A stretch of 64,000 nucleotides of DNA from Thermomonas sp. HDW16. Lineage in GTDB: Bacteria > Pseudomonadota > Gammaproteobacteria > Xanthomonadales > Xanthomonadaceae. The position numbers were made by a program, and so were the translations under genes. Under the pieces are notes generated by a model, which saw only the letters and a program-made list of their open reading frames with translations, was not told where the DNA came from and ran no database searches. The stretch lies in NCBI RefSeq assembly GCF_011302915.1, contig NZ_CP049872.1, positions 2,232,001 through 2,296,000 on the forward strand, given 5' to 3'. Positions 44,485 to 52,857 of this stretch are shown here, in pieces (the stretch's first letter is position 1; the number at the start of each line of letters is the position of its first letter).

Positions 44485-44913
44485 ATGACCAGACTTGCAG
44501 GGCGTATCCGTAAAGCACGGCTGTCCGCCGGGATGCCCCAAAGTGCGTTGGCGGCAAGCATCGGCGTCAGCCGGGGCGCAGTCGCCAACTGGGAAAGCTC
44601 AAGCGCGGTGCTGCCTGCTACCGAGCGGCTGCAGAAGATCGCGCATGTCACCGGCACCTCGTTCGAATGGCTGGCCACCGGCCGCGGCGCGGCGCGCTAT
44701 CAACCTGATCTTGACGACATCCCGGCAGCCGACATGGAAATTGTCGAGGACGATCTCGAGCTCAGGCTGCTGCGCGCATTTCGATCCTTGCCGCAAAAAG
44801 AGCATTCCCGATTCGTTGAGCTGCTCGAAAAACGCACGCCCACCACCTTCAGAACGGCTTCGCCAGCACCAGCCAGACGATCCCCACCAGCAGGAACACC
44901 GGCGCTTCGTTGA
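44485..44913 (+). CDS. XRE-family helix-turn-helix regulator
   Basis: 142 aa. The N-terminal HTH_3 domain (about residues 4-60: AGRIRKARLSAGMPQSALAASIGVSRGAVANWE) is followed by a WLATGRG turn and a C-terminal acidic/helical part. Divergent from the bacteriocin operon and therefore a likely regulator of it. The start at 44485 (MTRLAGRIRK) is preferred; the open frame extends 35 codons further up without homology. The last 65 bases overlap the convergent HemJ-like gene, and the Pro/Ala-rich tail there looks like read-on sequence. Confidence 0.85.
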   Translation: MTRLAGRIRKARLSAGMPQSALAASIGVSRGAVANWESSSAVLPATERLQKIAHVTGTSFEWLATGRGAARYQPDLDDIPAADMEIVEDDLELRLLRAFRSLPQKEHSRFVELLEKRTPTTFRTASPAPARRSPPAGTPALR

Positions 44914-45268
44914 ACCAGCGCAAAGCCGTTGCCGAAGGCAGCGGCTTGCCGGCATCCACGCCCTTCAGCCAGCGCCCGGCGATGCTGTAGTGCACCAGCA
45001 TCAACGCCACCAGCAGCAACTTGGCGTGCAGCCAACCACCGCTGATCTTGAAGTGCAGCCACAGCGTCAGCCCGAACACGAACGCCAGGCCGAACATGAC
45101 GTGGCCGAAGCGGTACAAACGACGTCCCATCAATACGAGTCGCGCGCGCACCGCAGGCTCATCGCTGGCTTCGGCGATGTTGACCAGGATCCGCGGCAGG
45201 TAGAACACCCCGCCCATCCACGCCATCACGAACACCAGGTGCGCGGTCTTGGTCAGCAGGTAGGCCAT
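44849..45268 (-). CDS. hemJ: HemJ-like (UPF0093/CopD-type) membrane protein
   Basis: 139 aa with four membrane helices. TAHLVFVMAWMGGVFYLPRILV and LHAKLLLVALMLVHY match the HemJ family, a protoporphyrinogen IX oxidase used by many bacteria lacking HemG/HemY. The conserved His in the first helix and Lys in the HAKL segment are present. CopD-like proteins share the fold, so the heme role is probable rather than proven. Start ATG 45268 gives MAYLLTKTAHLVF; divergent by 41 bases from the methyltransferase. Confidence 0.75.
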   Translation of the reverse strand: MAYLLTKTAHLVFVMAWMGGVFYLPRILVNIAEASDEPAVRARLVLMGRRLYRFGHVMFGLAFVFGLTLWLHFKISGGWLHAKLLLVALMLVHYSIAGRWLKGVDAGKPLPSATALRWFNEAPVFLLVGIVWLVLAKPF

Positions 45269-45309
45269 CGGGTCGCTCGCATCGTCATCGAAGCCATTAG
45301 GATGCCACG

Positions 45310-45903
45310 ATGACCAAGACCTACGACCGCGCTTATTTCGACAAGTGGTATCGACGCGGTGATATCGGCGGCGCCGCACGACTGGCGCGCAAGGTCGCGC
45401 TTGCCGTGGCCACTGCCGAATACCACCTGGAACGGCCGATCCGCAGCGTGCTCGACATCGGCTGCGGCGAGGGTGCGTGGCGCGCACCGCTGCTGAAACT
45501 GCGGCCGAAGGTGAGTTACCTCGGCTTCGACAGCAGCGAATACGCGATCGCCCGCTATGGCCGTTCGCGCAACCTGCACCTGGCCAGCTTCGGCGATTTC
45601 GAATTCCTGCGCCCCTGCGCGCCGGTCGACTTGCTGGTGTGTAGCGACGTGCTGCACTACCTGCCCACCCGCGAACTCGACCGTGGCCTGCCCGCATTGG
45701 CGGAACTGTGTGGCGGTGTGGCCTTCATCGAGGCCTTCGCCCGCAGCGATGAAGCGGTGGGCGACGAGCACGGGTTCCTCGCGCGTCCGGCATCGTTCTA
45801 TCGCACCCGCTTGCGTGCGTTCGGCCTGCGTCCGCTGGGCTCGCATTGCTGGCTGTCGCCGTCGCGGGTGGATGCCGCCGCGGCGCTGGAGTTGCCGGAC
45901 TGA
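45310..45903 (+). CDS. Class I SAM-dependent methyltransferase
   Basis: 197 aa. Motif I is VLDIGCGEGAWRAPLLK, with a later acidic motif LGFDSSEYAI and VDLLVCSDVLHYLP. A Methyltransf_12/25-type small-molecule or protein methyltransferase; substrate unknown. The start is ATG 45310 (MTKTYDRAYFDKWY). Its 3' end is followed within 3 bases by a palindromic repeat element. Confidence 0.9.
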   Translation: MTKTYDRAYFDKWYRRGDIGGAARLARKVALAVATAEYHLERPIRSVLDIGCGEGAWRAPLLKLRPKVSYLGFDSSEYAIARYGRSRNLHLASFGDFEFLRPCAPVDLLVCSDVLHYLPTRELDRGLPALAELCGGVAFIEAFARSDEAVGDEHGFLARPASFYRTRLRAFGLRPLGSHCWLSPSRVDAAAALELPD

Positions 45904-45905
45904 GT

Positions 45906-45993
45906 GGAAAAGGGGTCAGAGTGAATTTCGCGCCGGCTGGAATGGGCATATCGAAGATGGTTGGCCGCGAAACTTCACTCTGACCCCTTTTCC
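45906..45993. repeat. Palindromic element, core GGGGTCAGAGTGAA (copy 1)
   Basis: A 20-base perfect terminal inverted repeat (GGAAAAGGGGTCAGAGTGAA and its complement) encloses about 48 bases. Inside it, TTTCGCG pairs with CGCGAAA after a one-base offset, so the RNA or single strand could fold into a long imperfect hairpin. Copy 2 is at 63141-63227. This GGGGTCAGAGTGAA core is the type seen in REP-like elements of xanthomonads mobilised by RAYT transposases; no transposase gene is in the window. Confidence 0.85.
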
Positions 45994-46096
45994 ATGCCTT
46001 TTCGGGGAACCGTGGCCGCCGTCACGGGCAGCCCCGGGCGATGCGCTATGCTGCATTGCCGCAAAACCCCATCCATCGCACGGGCACCCATCGACG

Positions 46097-47446
46097 ATGC
46101 TGCTTTACCAATGGCATGAACTCTGGCGTGCGGGACTCGCGCCCTACACCTACTTCGCCGACGCCGGCGCGAAGATGTATTCCGCGCCGGACAGCTGGCT
46201 GACCGCGCTGCCCGGATCGCAGCGCACTGCCGCTGCGTTCGAGCTGATGTACCGGCTGGGCAAGGATTACGAGAAGCCGGAATTCGGCATCCACAGCGTC
46301 GAGATCGACGGCGTGGATTGCCCGGTGGTCGAACGCGTCGACCTCACCAAGCCGTTCTGCCGGCTGCTGCGCTTCAAGCGCTACAGCGACAACGAGGATC
46401 GCCTGCGCGACCTCAAGGACGACCCCACCGTGCTGGTGGTCGCGCCGCTGTCCGGTCACCACGCCACCCTGCTGCGCGACACCGTGCGCACCCTGCTCAT
46501 CGACCACAAGGTCTACATCACCGACTGGACCGACGCACGCATGGTGCCGGCCGAGGTAGGCGCGTTCACCCTCGATGATTACGTGGCCTACATCCAGGAG
46601 TTCATCCGCCACATCGGCGCCGACGAACTGCACGTGATGAGCGTCTGCCAACCGACCGTGCCGGTGCTGGCGGCGGTCTCGCTGATGGCCGCGCGCGGCG
46701 AAGCCGTGCCGAAGTCGATGGTGATGATGGGCGGGCCGATCGACACCCGCGAATCGCCGACCGCGGTCAACAACCTGGCCACGCGCCAACCGTTGTGGTG
46801 GTTCGAGAACAACGTGATCCACAACGTGCCGGCCAACTATCCAGGCGCCGGCCGCCGCGTGTACCCGGGCTTCCTGCAGCACATGGGCTTCATGGCGATG
46901 AACCCGGAGCGCCACCAGACCTCGCACTGGGATTTCTACCAGGACCTGCTGAAGGGTGACCTGAGCTCGGCCGAATCGCACCGCAAGTTCTACGACGAAT
47001 ACAACGCCGTGCTGGACATGCCGGCGGAGTACTACCTGGACACCATCCGCACCGTGTTCCAAGAGCACCTGCTGCCGCGCGGCCTGTGGGACGTGGCCGG
47101 CGAACGCGTGGATCCGTCGAAGATCAAGCGCAGTGCGTTGTTCACCATCGAAGGCGAGCTCGACGACATCTCCGGCTCCGGCCAGACCCGCGCCGCGCAC
47201 AAGTTGTGCACCGGCATCCCCAAGGCGGACCAGCAACACCTCACCGTGGCAGGCGCCGGCCACTACGGCATCTTCAGCGGCCGTCGCTGGCGCACCCAGG
47301 TGTATCCGCAGGTGCGCGATTTCATCGCGGCACATGCAGGCAATGCCGTGGCGCCGGCAAAGAAGAACGCTGCCGCGAAAAAAACCGCGACGAAGCGAAA
47401 GCCCGTGGCGAAGAAATCGACTACTGCAAGGAAAAACGCCCGCTGA
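46097..47446 (+). CDS. phaZ: Intracellular polyhydroxyalkanoate depolymerase with Lys/Ala-rich tail
   Basis: 449 aa. The family of intracellular PHB depolymerases (PhaZ) is recognised from YQWHELWRAGLAPYTYFADAG, VLVVAPLSGHHATLLRDTVRTLL and ITDWTDARMVP. The nucleophile candidate is Cys184 (MSVCQPTVP), in line with the cysteine nucleophile known for Ralstonia PhaZa1; Asp/His partners lie near GELDDISG and AGHYGIFSG. The last about 30 residues are a Lys/Ala/Arg-rich histone-H1-like tail. It mobilises stored PHA. A terminator hairpin overlaps the 3' end. Confidence 0.92.
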   Translation: MLLYQWHELWRAGLAPYTYFADAGAKMYSAPDSWLTALPGSQRTAAAFELMYRLGKDYEKPEFGIHSVEIDGVDCPVVERVDLTKPFCRLLRFKRYSDNEDRLRDLKDDPTVLVVAPLSGHHATLLRDTVRTLLIDHKVYITDWTDARMVPAEVGAFTLDDYVAYIQEFIRHIGADELHVMSVCQPTVPVLAAVSLMAARGEAVPKSMVMMGGPIDTRESPTAVNNLATRQPLWWFENNVIHNVPANYPGAGRRVYPGFLQHMGFMAMNPERHQTSHWDFYQDLLKGDLSSAESHRKFYDEYNAVLDMPAEYYLDTIRTVFQEHLLPRGLWDVAGERVDPSKIKRSALFTIEGELDDISGSGQTRAAHKLCTGIPKADQQHLTVAGAGHYGIFSGRRWRTQVYPQVRDFIAAHAGNAVAPAKKNAAAKKTATKRKPVAKKSTTARKNAR

Positions 47447-47460
47447 TGCGGGCGTTTTCT
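47433..47460. terminator. Bidirectional terminator overlapping the phaZ stop codon
   Basis: An 11-bp stem AAAACGCCCGC/GCGGGCGTTTT with loop TGAT; the loop contains the phaZ stop codon. T-rich tails on both strands serve phaZ and the convergent HAAS gene. Confidence 0.85.
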
Positions 47461-47476
47461 TTTCGAACCATTTCGA

Positions 47477-48382
47477 TCAATACGCGCGGCTGCTGACCAG
47501 CATCGCCTTCGCCAGCTTGCCGTGCATGCGGCCGATGAAGCGTGCCAGGTGCAGGGTGATGAAGAGCAACAGCACCCCGGCGATGATCGCCAACACCCAC
47601 TGCCACGGCGGCGCCATCGCCCACAAGTCGTAGCCATCCAGCATCACCGTGCCCTCGAAGCCCAGCGAAGCCGCGATCGGCGTGGCGATCAGCGCAAGTG
47701 ACGTCGCGATGCCGGTCACCGCGATCGCGAAATACACGGTGCCCAAGGGCAGCATCAGCAGGAAGTACAGCATCGTCGCCCAGGTACGCGGATCGGTGAA
47801 CATCGCGCCGATCCGCTGCAGCAGCGGCAGGCTGGTGTCGCTGTACAACGGCCGGCGCGGCATGCGCTCGCCCAGCATGACCTCGACGATGCGCCCTTCC
47901 ACCAACGCCAGCACGCGGGTGGCGCCGACGAACAGGATGAAGAACGGGATGCCGATGATCAGGATCGCCAAACCGATCGACAGCGAAGCACCGGTGGTCA
48001 CCCAGGTGAAGTAGAAGATGCCCGTCGCCAACGACAGCAGCATGTAGAACACCGCCCCATAGGTATGCGGATCGACCAGCACGCCGAAGAAGCGGCCCAG
48101 CGGCGAGGTGCGTGGCTTGGGTGCCGGCGGACGCAGCGCGGTCTGCACCTTCACTTCGGTGTCGCGATAGATGTCCGCCACTTCGTCTGGTGCACCGTAG
48201 CTGCCGGCCACCGCGGCGATCACCTCGGCCTCGGACTTGCCGGGGTTCGCGGCCAGTTCCGAACGCAGGTAGTCCTCGGCGTCGTACAGCGCGTCCTGTG
48301 CCAGCGCCGGGTCACAACCGGCCAGTGCGCGGCGCAGGCGTTCCAGATAGGCGGGAATGGTGGTGGGCAGGTCGGCGTTCAT
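47477..48382 (-). CDS. HAAS/DUF1700-type membrane sensor protein
   Basis: 301 aa. The N-terminal about 75 residues (YLERLRRALAGCDPALAQDALYDAEDYLRSELA..., PDEVADIYRDTEV) form a HAAS/DUF1700-like domain. The rest has about four membrane helices in a sensor-type domain. Such proteins are typically paired with PadR regulators; here the PadR gene is upstream and overlaps by ATGA. Ligand or function unknown. Confidence 0.8.
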   Translation of the reverse strand: MNADLPTTIPAYLERLRRALAGCDPALAQDALYDAEDYLRSELAANPGKSEAEVIAAVAGSYGAPDEVADIYRDTEVKVQTALRPPAPKPRTSPLGRFFGVLVDPHTYGAVFYMLLSLATGIFYFTWVTTGASLSIGLAILIIGIPFFILFVGATRVLALVEGRIVEVMLGERMPRRPLYSDTSLPLLQRIGAMFTDPRTWATMLYFLLMLPLGTVYFAIAVTGIATSLALIATPIAASLGFEGTVMLDGYDLWAMAPPWQWVLAIIAGVLLLFITLHLARFIGRMHGKLAKAMLVSSRAY

Positions 48383-48738
48383 GCGTCGGCATCCTTGAGC
48401 ACGGCATCGAGGGAATCGCGGGTGGCGCGCCAGGCGGCGCTCCAGTCGGTCAGGGCTTCGCGCCCGGTGGCAGTAGCGCGGTAGTAACGACGCGGTGGCC
48501 CGCTCATCGAGGGCTCCACGAAGCTCTCCAGCAGCCCCGCACCCTCCAGGTTGCGCAGCACGGGATACAGCGCGCTCTGCTTGCCGGCCAGCACGCCATC
48601 GCCCAGTTGCTCCAGCCGCTTGGCGATCTGGTAGCCGTACATCGGCTCGAGTGAGGCCGCGACCACCGCCAGCAACGCCAGCGACACGGTGCCGGCGCTG
48701 AGTTCCTTGTGGAATTTGCGTAGCAGGGATTCGTCCAT
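48379..48738 (-). CDS. PadR-family transcriptional regulator
   Basis: 119 aa. The winged-helix PadR signature is visible: LSLALLAVVAASLEPMYGYQIAKRLEQL, SALYPVLRNLEGAGLLESF and RRYYRATATGREALTDW. Short form without the large C-terminal coiled coil. Regulates its own operon with the HAAS protein, as is common. An inverted repeat in the upstream region may be its operator. Confidence 0.9.
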   Translation of the reverse strand: MDESLLRKFHKELSAGTVSLALLAVVAASLEPMYGYQIAKRLEQLGDGVLAGKQSALYPVLRNLEGAGLLESFVEPSMSGPPRRYYRATATGREALTDWSAAWRATRDSLDAVLKDADA

Positions 48739-48766
48739 TGGGTGACTCCGCTAATCTTGAGTCGAT

Positions 48767-48804
48767 ACTACTGTTAATTTCGATATAGTGAATATGCCAG
48801 TAGT
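48767..48804. promoter_or_regulatory. Inverted repeat upstream of padR, candidate operator
   Basis: ACTACTG at 48767-48773 and CAGTAGT at 48798-48804 are inverted repeats flanking an AT-rich stretch with two TCGATA copies. They lie in the 134 bases between padR (minus) and the DUF1579-like gene (plus). A PadR operator is plausible but not shown. Confidence 0.4.
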
Positions 48805-48872
48805 CACGACCACACCGATCCGGCGACGGCGAGCGCTATGCTCGGTGTCTTGTCCACACAGGGAACACCTCG

Positions 48873-49337
48873 ATGGAGATGCCGAAACCCGGCGCGGAAC
48901 ACGCCAGGCTGATGCGCTTCGCCGGCGACTGGGCCGGTGATGAAGTACTGGCGCCCTCGCCCTGGGGTGCGGGCGGCCCGGCGTTCGGGCGCGGCCGGCT
49001 GCGCGTGTCGCTGGACGGCATGGCCCTGCTGCAGGACTACGAGGAAACCAAGGACGGCGTGCCGGTCTTCCACGGCCACGGCGTGTTCGTGATCGACCCG
49101 CAGGGCACCGACGTGCTGTGGTGGTGGTTCGATTCGATGGGCTTCCCGCCGGACGGCCCCGCGCGCGGGCGTTGGGAGGGGGACGTGCTGCTGTTCGAGA
49201 AGGCCACCCCGATGGGTGAAGGCCGTTACCGCTACGAATTCTTCGGCGACCGCTATACCTTCAGCATGTCCAACAAATTTCCCGGCCAGCCCGAATTCAC
49301 CGAAATGATGCGCGGCGATTACGCCCGCGCCACCTGA
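48873..49337 (+). CDS. DUF1579-like hypothetical protein
   Basis: 154 aa. The pattern LMRFAGDWAGDEVLAPSPW..., GMALLQDYEE, VLWWWFDSMGFPPDG and EFTEMMRGDY fits the lipocalin-like DUF1579 family, without known function. The start is ATG 48873. Its stop codon overlaps the next possible ATG (TGATG at 49335), so it may be co-translated with the cyclophilin gene. Confidence 0.75.
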   Translation: MEMPKPGAEHARLMRFAGDWAGDEVLAPSPWGAGGPAFGRGRLRVSLDGMALLQDYEETKDGVPVFHGHGVFVIDPQGTDVLWWWFDSMGFPPDGPARGRWEGDVLLFEKATPMGEGRYRYEFFGDRYTFSMSNKFPGQPEFTEMMRGDYARAT

Positions 49338-49348
49338 TGGAGACCTTG

Positions 49349-50275
49349 ATGCGCGCCACCGTACTCGCCACTGCCCTGCTCGCCCTGCTGTCCGCCAACC
49401 TGCATGCGCAGGACACGAAGAAGGAACCGCCCAAGCGTAAATCCGCCAAGGAGATCATCGATGCCGCGCCGGCCAGCGCCTGGCGCACGCTCGATCCCGC
49501 CAACACGCTTTACATGGAACTGCCCGCCGGCCGCGTGATCATCGAACTCGCGCCCGGCTTTGCGCCCGAGCATGTCGCGAACATCAAGACCATGGCCAAG
49601 GGCGGCTTCTGGGACGGACTGACGATCTACCGTTCGCAGGACAATTTCGTTGTGCAGTGGGGCGATGCCGAGGGCGACGACAAGACGAAAGCCAAGCCCT
49701 TCCCCACCGGCACCAAGAGCCACCTGCCGGCCGAATTCACCCGCAACAGCAAGGGCGTGCATTTCGACAAGCTGCCGGACGTGGACGGCTGGGCACCGCA
49801 AGTGGGCTTCATCGATGGCATGCCCAGCGCGCGCGATCCGAAGACCGGCAAGGCCTGGATCGCGCACTGTTACGGCGTGATCGGCGCCGGCCGCAACAAC
49901 GCGCCGGACAGCAGCATCGGTGCCGAGCTCTACGCGATCATCGGCCAGGCCCCGCGTGCGCTGGATCACCAACTCACCGTAGTCGGCCGCGTGGTCAAGG
50001 GCATGGAACTGCTGAGCGTCATCCCGCGCGGCCCGGAGCCGATGGGCTTCTACGAAAAACCCGAACAGCGCGCGCCGATCATTTCGGTCAAGTTGGCCAG
50101 CGATGTCCCGGAAGCCCAGCGCACGCCGCTGCAGTTGCTGCGCACCGACAGCCAGGCCTTCATCGATGCCACCGAAGCGCGCCGCAACCGGGTGGACGAT
50201 TTCTACACCGTCCCCGCCGGCCACATCGACCTGTGCAACGTGGCCCTTCCGGTGCGCACGCCGCCAGCGAAATGA
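49349..50275 (+). CDS. Secreted cyclophilin-type peptidyl-prolyl isomerase
   Basis: 308 aa. The signal peptide MRATVLATALLALLSANLHAQ precedes a cyclophilin domain (RVIIELAPGFAPEHVANIKTMAKGGFWDGLTIYR, NFVVQWGD, YGVIGAGR). It is longer than minimal cyclophilins because of inserts. It catalyses proline isomerisation in the periplasm. The start at 49349 has GGAG at -9; the alternative 49337 overlaps the preceding stop. Confidence 0.9.
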   Translation: MRATVLATALLALLSANLHAQDTKKEPPKRKSAKEIIDAAPASAWRTLDPANTLYMELPAGRVIIELAPGFAPEHVANIKTMAKGGFWDGLTIYRSQDNFVVQWGDAEGDDKTKAKPFPTGTKSHLPAEFTRNSKGVHFDKLPDVDGWAPQVGFIDGMPSARDPKTGKAWIAHCYGVIGAGRNNAPDSSIGAELYAIIGQAPRALDHQLTVVGRVVKGMELLSVIPRGPEPMGFYEKPEQRAPIISVKLASDVPEAQRTPLQLLRTDSQAFIDATEARRNRVDDFYTVPAGHIDLCNVALPVRTPPAK

Positions 50276-50291
50276 ACCCATGTGCATGACG

Positions 50292-50318
50292 AAAAAGGCG
50301 GCCAGAGGCCGCCTTTTT
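50292..50318. terminator. Bidirectional terminator
   Basis: A 12-bp stem AAAAAGGCGGCC/GGCCGCCTTTTT with a three-base loop and T/A tails on both sides lies between the cyclophilin and the convergent TonB receptor gene. Confidence 0.9.
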
Positions 50319-50344
50319 CATTGCATCGACACTCGTACCGCGCC

Positions 50345-52810
50345 TCAGAACTCCTTGCTGAAACGCACACCCAACGTGCGCGGCTGCGCGAACACGGTGT
50401 AGGACTCTTGTCCGCAGGTCAGCGCCGCGCATTCGGAGAAGCGGGCCAGTTCGGCGCGCTGGTTAGTGGCGTTCTTCAGGAACACGTCGACCGCCCAGCT
50501 GTTCTTGCGCCAGCCCGTCGACAGGTCGAGCGTGGTGTAGGCACCCATCTTGCCGAACACGGCACTCTGCGCATCGCGCAGGTCGTTGGTACGGTCGCCC
50601 TGGTGCGCCGTCGTAGCCTGCCAATAGGCTTCGCCGCCGCGCCAGTCGAAGGTATAACGCGCATTGACGTTGCCCTTGAACTTGGCGGTGACCGGCAACC
50701 GCGTGCCGCTGGCGGCCAGTGGCCCGGCGACCGCATCGCCATTCGGATCCAGCGTACCGGCCGGGCAATTGGTCTCGGGCTTGCCGTCCGCCTTCAGCCA
50801 GCCGCAGTAGTTTGCAGTGAGTTTGGCGTCATACCAGGCGAAGCCGCCGTTGATCTGCAGGTTGTAGGTGGCCGCCCACGCCAGATCCAGCTCCAAGCCA
50901 TCGATCCGCGCCGAGTTCGCGTTGCGGATCTCGGTCAGGCCGTTCTGACCCAGGTAGGAGAACTGGAAATCCTTCCAGTCCTCACGGAACAGCGCGCCGT
51001 TGAACACCAGCTTGTTGTCCGCCCAGCTGGTCTTCCAGCCCAGCTCGTAGTTGGTCAGGAAGTCCGACGTGTACGGCGGCAGCGTGCCGCGGCGGTTGAT
51101 GCCGCCCGGACGGTAGCCTTCCGACCAGGTGGCGTAGACCATCTTCTTGTCGTCGATCTGCCAGGTCAGGTTGACCCGGCCGATGTGGTCGCTTTCGCTG
51201 GTCTTCTTATCCAGGTTCACGCACGGGGCGCCGTGGAACTGTTCGGTGGAGAAGCACTGCGAGACGCCGGTGCTGCCACTGAAACCGTCGCCGTAGCCGA
51301 AGAAGCCCTTCAGGCTGTTGTTGTTGCGGAAGAAGCGCATGCCGCCGGTCAGGGTCAGGCGATCGGTCAGGTCATAGGCCACCTCGCCGAACACTGCCTT
51401 GTCGGCGTCCTTGCGCCGCTGTGCGGTCAGCCAGATGGTGTCCGACCAGCCATTGACCTCGATATCGGTCGCCAGGTTGTCGACCTTGTAACGCTGGAAG
51501 ATGTCGTGGCTCTGCTCCTGCCAGAACAGACCAGCGACCATGCGCAACCGCTTGTCCTGCGGCGAACTGATGCGCAACTCGTGGCTGGTGCGCTTGTAGC
51601 CGTCGGTGGCCTGGATGTACTGCGACGGATTGATCAAGTCGCCGTTGTCGTCGTAGAAGTACGCGCCATAACCCGCCAGACTGTCGTACCAGAAGCCGTA
51701 GTCGGCGTAGTCGGCTTCCGAATCCACGTCGCGCTTGAGGTGGGAGAACACATAGGTCAGGTCGAAGTTGCCGACCTTGCCTTCCACCGTCAGCGCCGCC
51801 TGGTACCACTTGTCGTCGGAGGATTCGGGATAGAAATGCTTGACCGCAAGATCCGCGGTCGACGTGTCGTAGCCGAAGCCCGGGTTACCCACGTTCGGAT
51901 CCACGCCGGTGCTGCCGTGCGCCTTCATCTTCTGCGCGATCAGCTGCGGGGTGACCGTCCAGTTGTCGTTGATGTCGAAGCGCAGCGCGCCGCGGATGCC
52001 GGCGGTATTCGCATCGTTGAAGTTCTTTTCGACACGATCGGCGTTGTCGATGGTGATGCCGGAGGTCGGGAAGGTGCGGGTACCGTGGATGTTGTCGACG
52101 TAGCCGGCATCGTGCTTTTGCCAGCCGACCAGGCGCACCGCGGCGTTGGTGCTGATCGGCAGATTGACGAAGCCTTCCAGCACATGGCCGATGCCGCCGT
52201 CTTCGATCTTGCTGCCCTCGACCGCGAACCCGGCCGAATACCCAGACGGATCCGGCTTGCGGGTGATGATGCGCACCGTGCCGGACTGCGAGTTGGCGCC
52301 GTACAGCGTGCCCTGCGGACCGGCCAGCGCCTCCACGCGCTCGATGTCGTACATGTGGATGTCGAGCGCGCCGGTGATCGTGGTGATCGGCTGTTCGTCC
52401 AGGTACATCGACGCGCTGGGCTGCGAACCGGAGTGGTTGGCGTCGTTGCCGCTGGCCACGCCGCGCATGTACAGCTGGACGAAGCCGGGGCCGGAGAACA
52501 CGCCGCCGCCGGAGGTGCCGAACGACAGGCTCGGGATCAACTTGGCGTAGTCGTTGAAGGCGGCGACGTTCTGCTGCTCAAGCTGGGCATTGCCCAGCAC
52601 CTGGATGCTGATCGGCACCTCTTGCAGGTTCTCGACGCGCTTCTGCGCGGTCACCGTGACGGTGTCCAGCGTGCGCGCGTCCTTGTCCTGCTTTGCGGGC
52701 GCATCGGCGGACTGCGCCCAGGCCAGCGGCGAGGAAAACACCAACGCCACGGCAGCCGCAAGCGGCAAGCGACGCAGGACGGTTCGGTGAGCGATTCGGT
52801 TGTGTTGCAT
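50345..52810 (-). CDS. TonB-dependent outer-membrane receptor
   Basis: 821 aa. Signal peptide about 1-33, then a TonB-box-like segment (TLDTVTVTAQ), a plug domain and a 22-strand beta-barrel. It ends with a typical outer-membrane terminal phenylalanine (RTLGVRFSKEF). Such receptors import siderophores, oligosaccharides or peptides. It follows a sulfotransferase gene by 47 bases, and a strong ribosome site GGGAGGGGAC precedes it. No Fur-type ferric box was seen. Confidence 0.94.
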   Translation of the reverse strand: MQHNRIAHRTVLRRLPLAAAVALVFSSPLAWAQSADAPAKQDKDARTLDTVTVTAQKRVENLQEVPISIQVLGNAQLEQQNVAAFNDYAKLIPSLSFGTSGGGVFSGPGFVQLYMRGVASGNDANHSGSQPSASMYLDEQPITTITGALDIHMYDIERVEALAGPQGTLYGANSQSGTVRIITRKPDPSGYSAGFAVEGSKIEDGGIGHVLEGFVNLPISTNAAVRLVGWQKHDAGYVDNIHGTRTFPTSGITIDNADRVEKNFNDANTAGIRGALRFDINDNWTVTPQLIAQKMKAHGSTGVDPNVGNPGFGYDTSTADLAVKHFYPESSDDKWYQAALTVEGKVGNFDLTYVFSHLKRDVDSEADYADYGFWYDSLAGYGAYFYDDNGDLINPSQYIQATDGYKRTSHELRISSPQDKRLRMVAGLFWQEQSHDIFQRYKVDNLATDIEVNGWSDTIWLTAQRRKDADKAVFGEVAYDLTDRLTLTGGMRFFRNNNSLKGFFGYGDGFSGSTGVSQCFSTEQFHGAPCVNLDKKTSESDHIGRVNLTWQIDDKKMVYATWSEGYRPGGINRRGTLPPYTSDFLTNYELGWKTSWADNKLVFNGALFREDWKDFQFSYLGQNGLTEIRNANSARIDGLELDLAWAATYNLQINGGFAWYDAKLTANYCGWLKADGKPETNCPAGTLDPNGDAVAGPLAASGTRLPVTAKFKGNVNARYTFDWRGGEAYWQATTAHQGDRTNDLRDAQSAVFGKMGAYTTLDLSTGWRKNSWAVDVFLKNATNQRAELARFSECAALTCGQESYTVFAQPRTLGVRFSKEF

Positions 52811-52857
52811 GCAGAGTCCCCTCCCAAGGATTCACGCGACTTTACGCAATTTTTACC

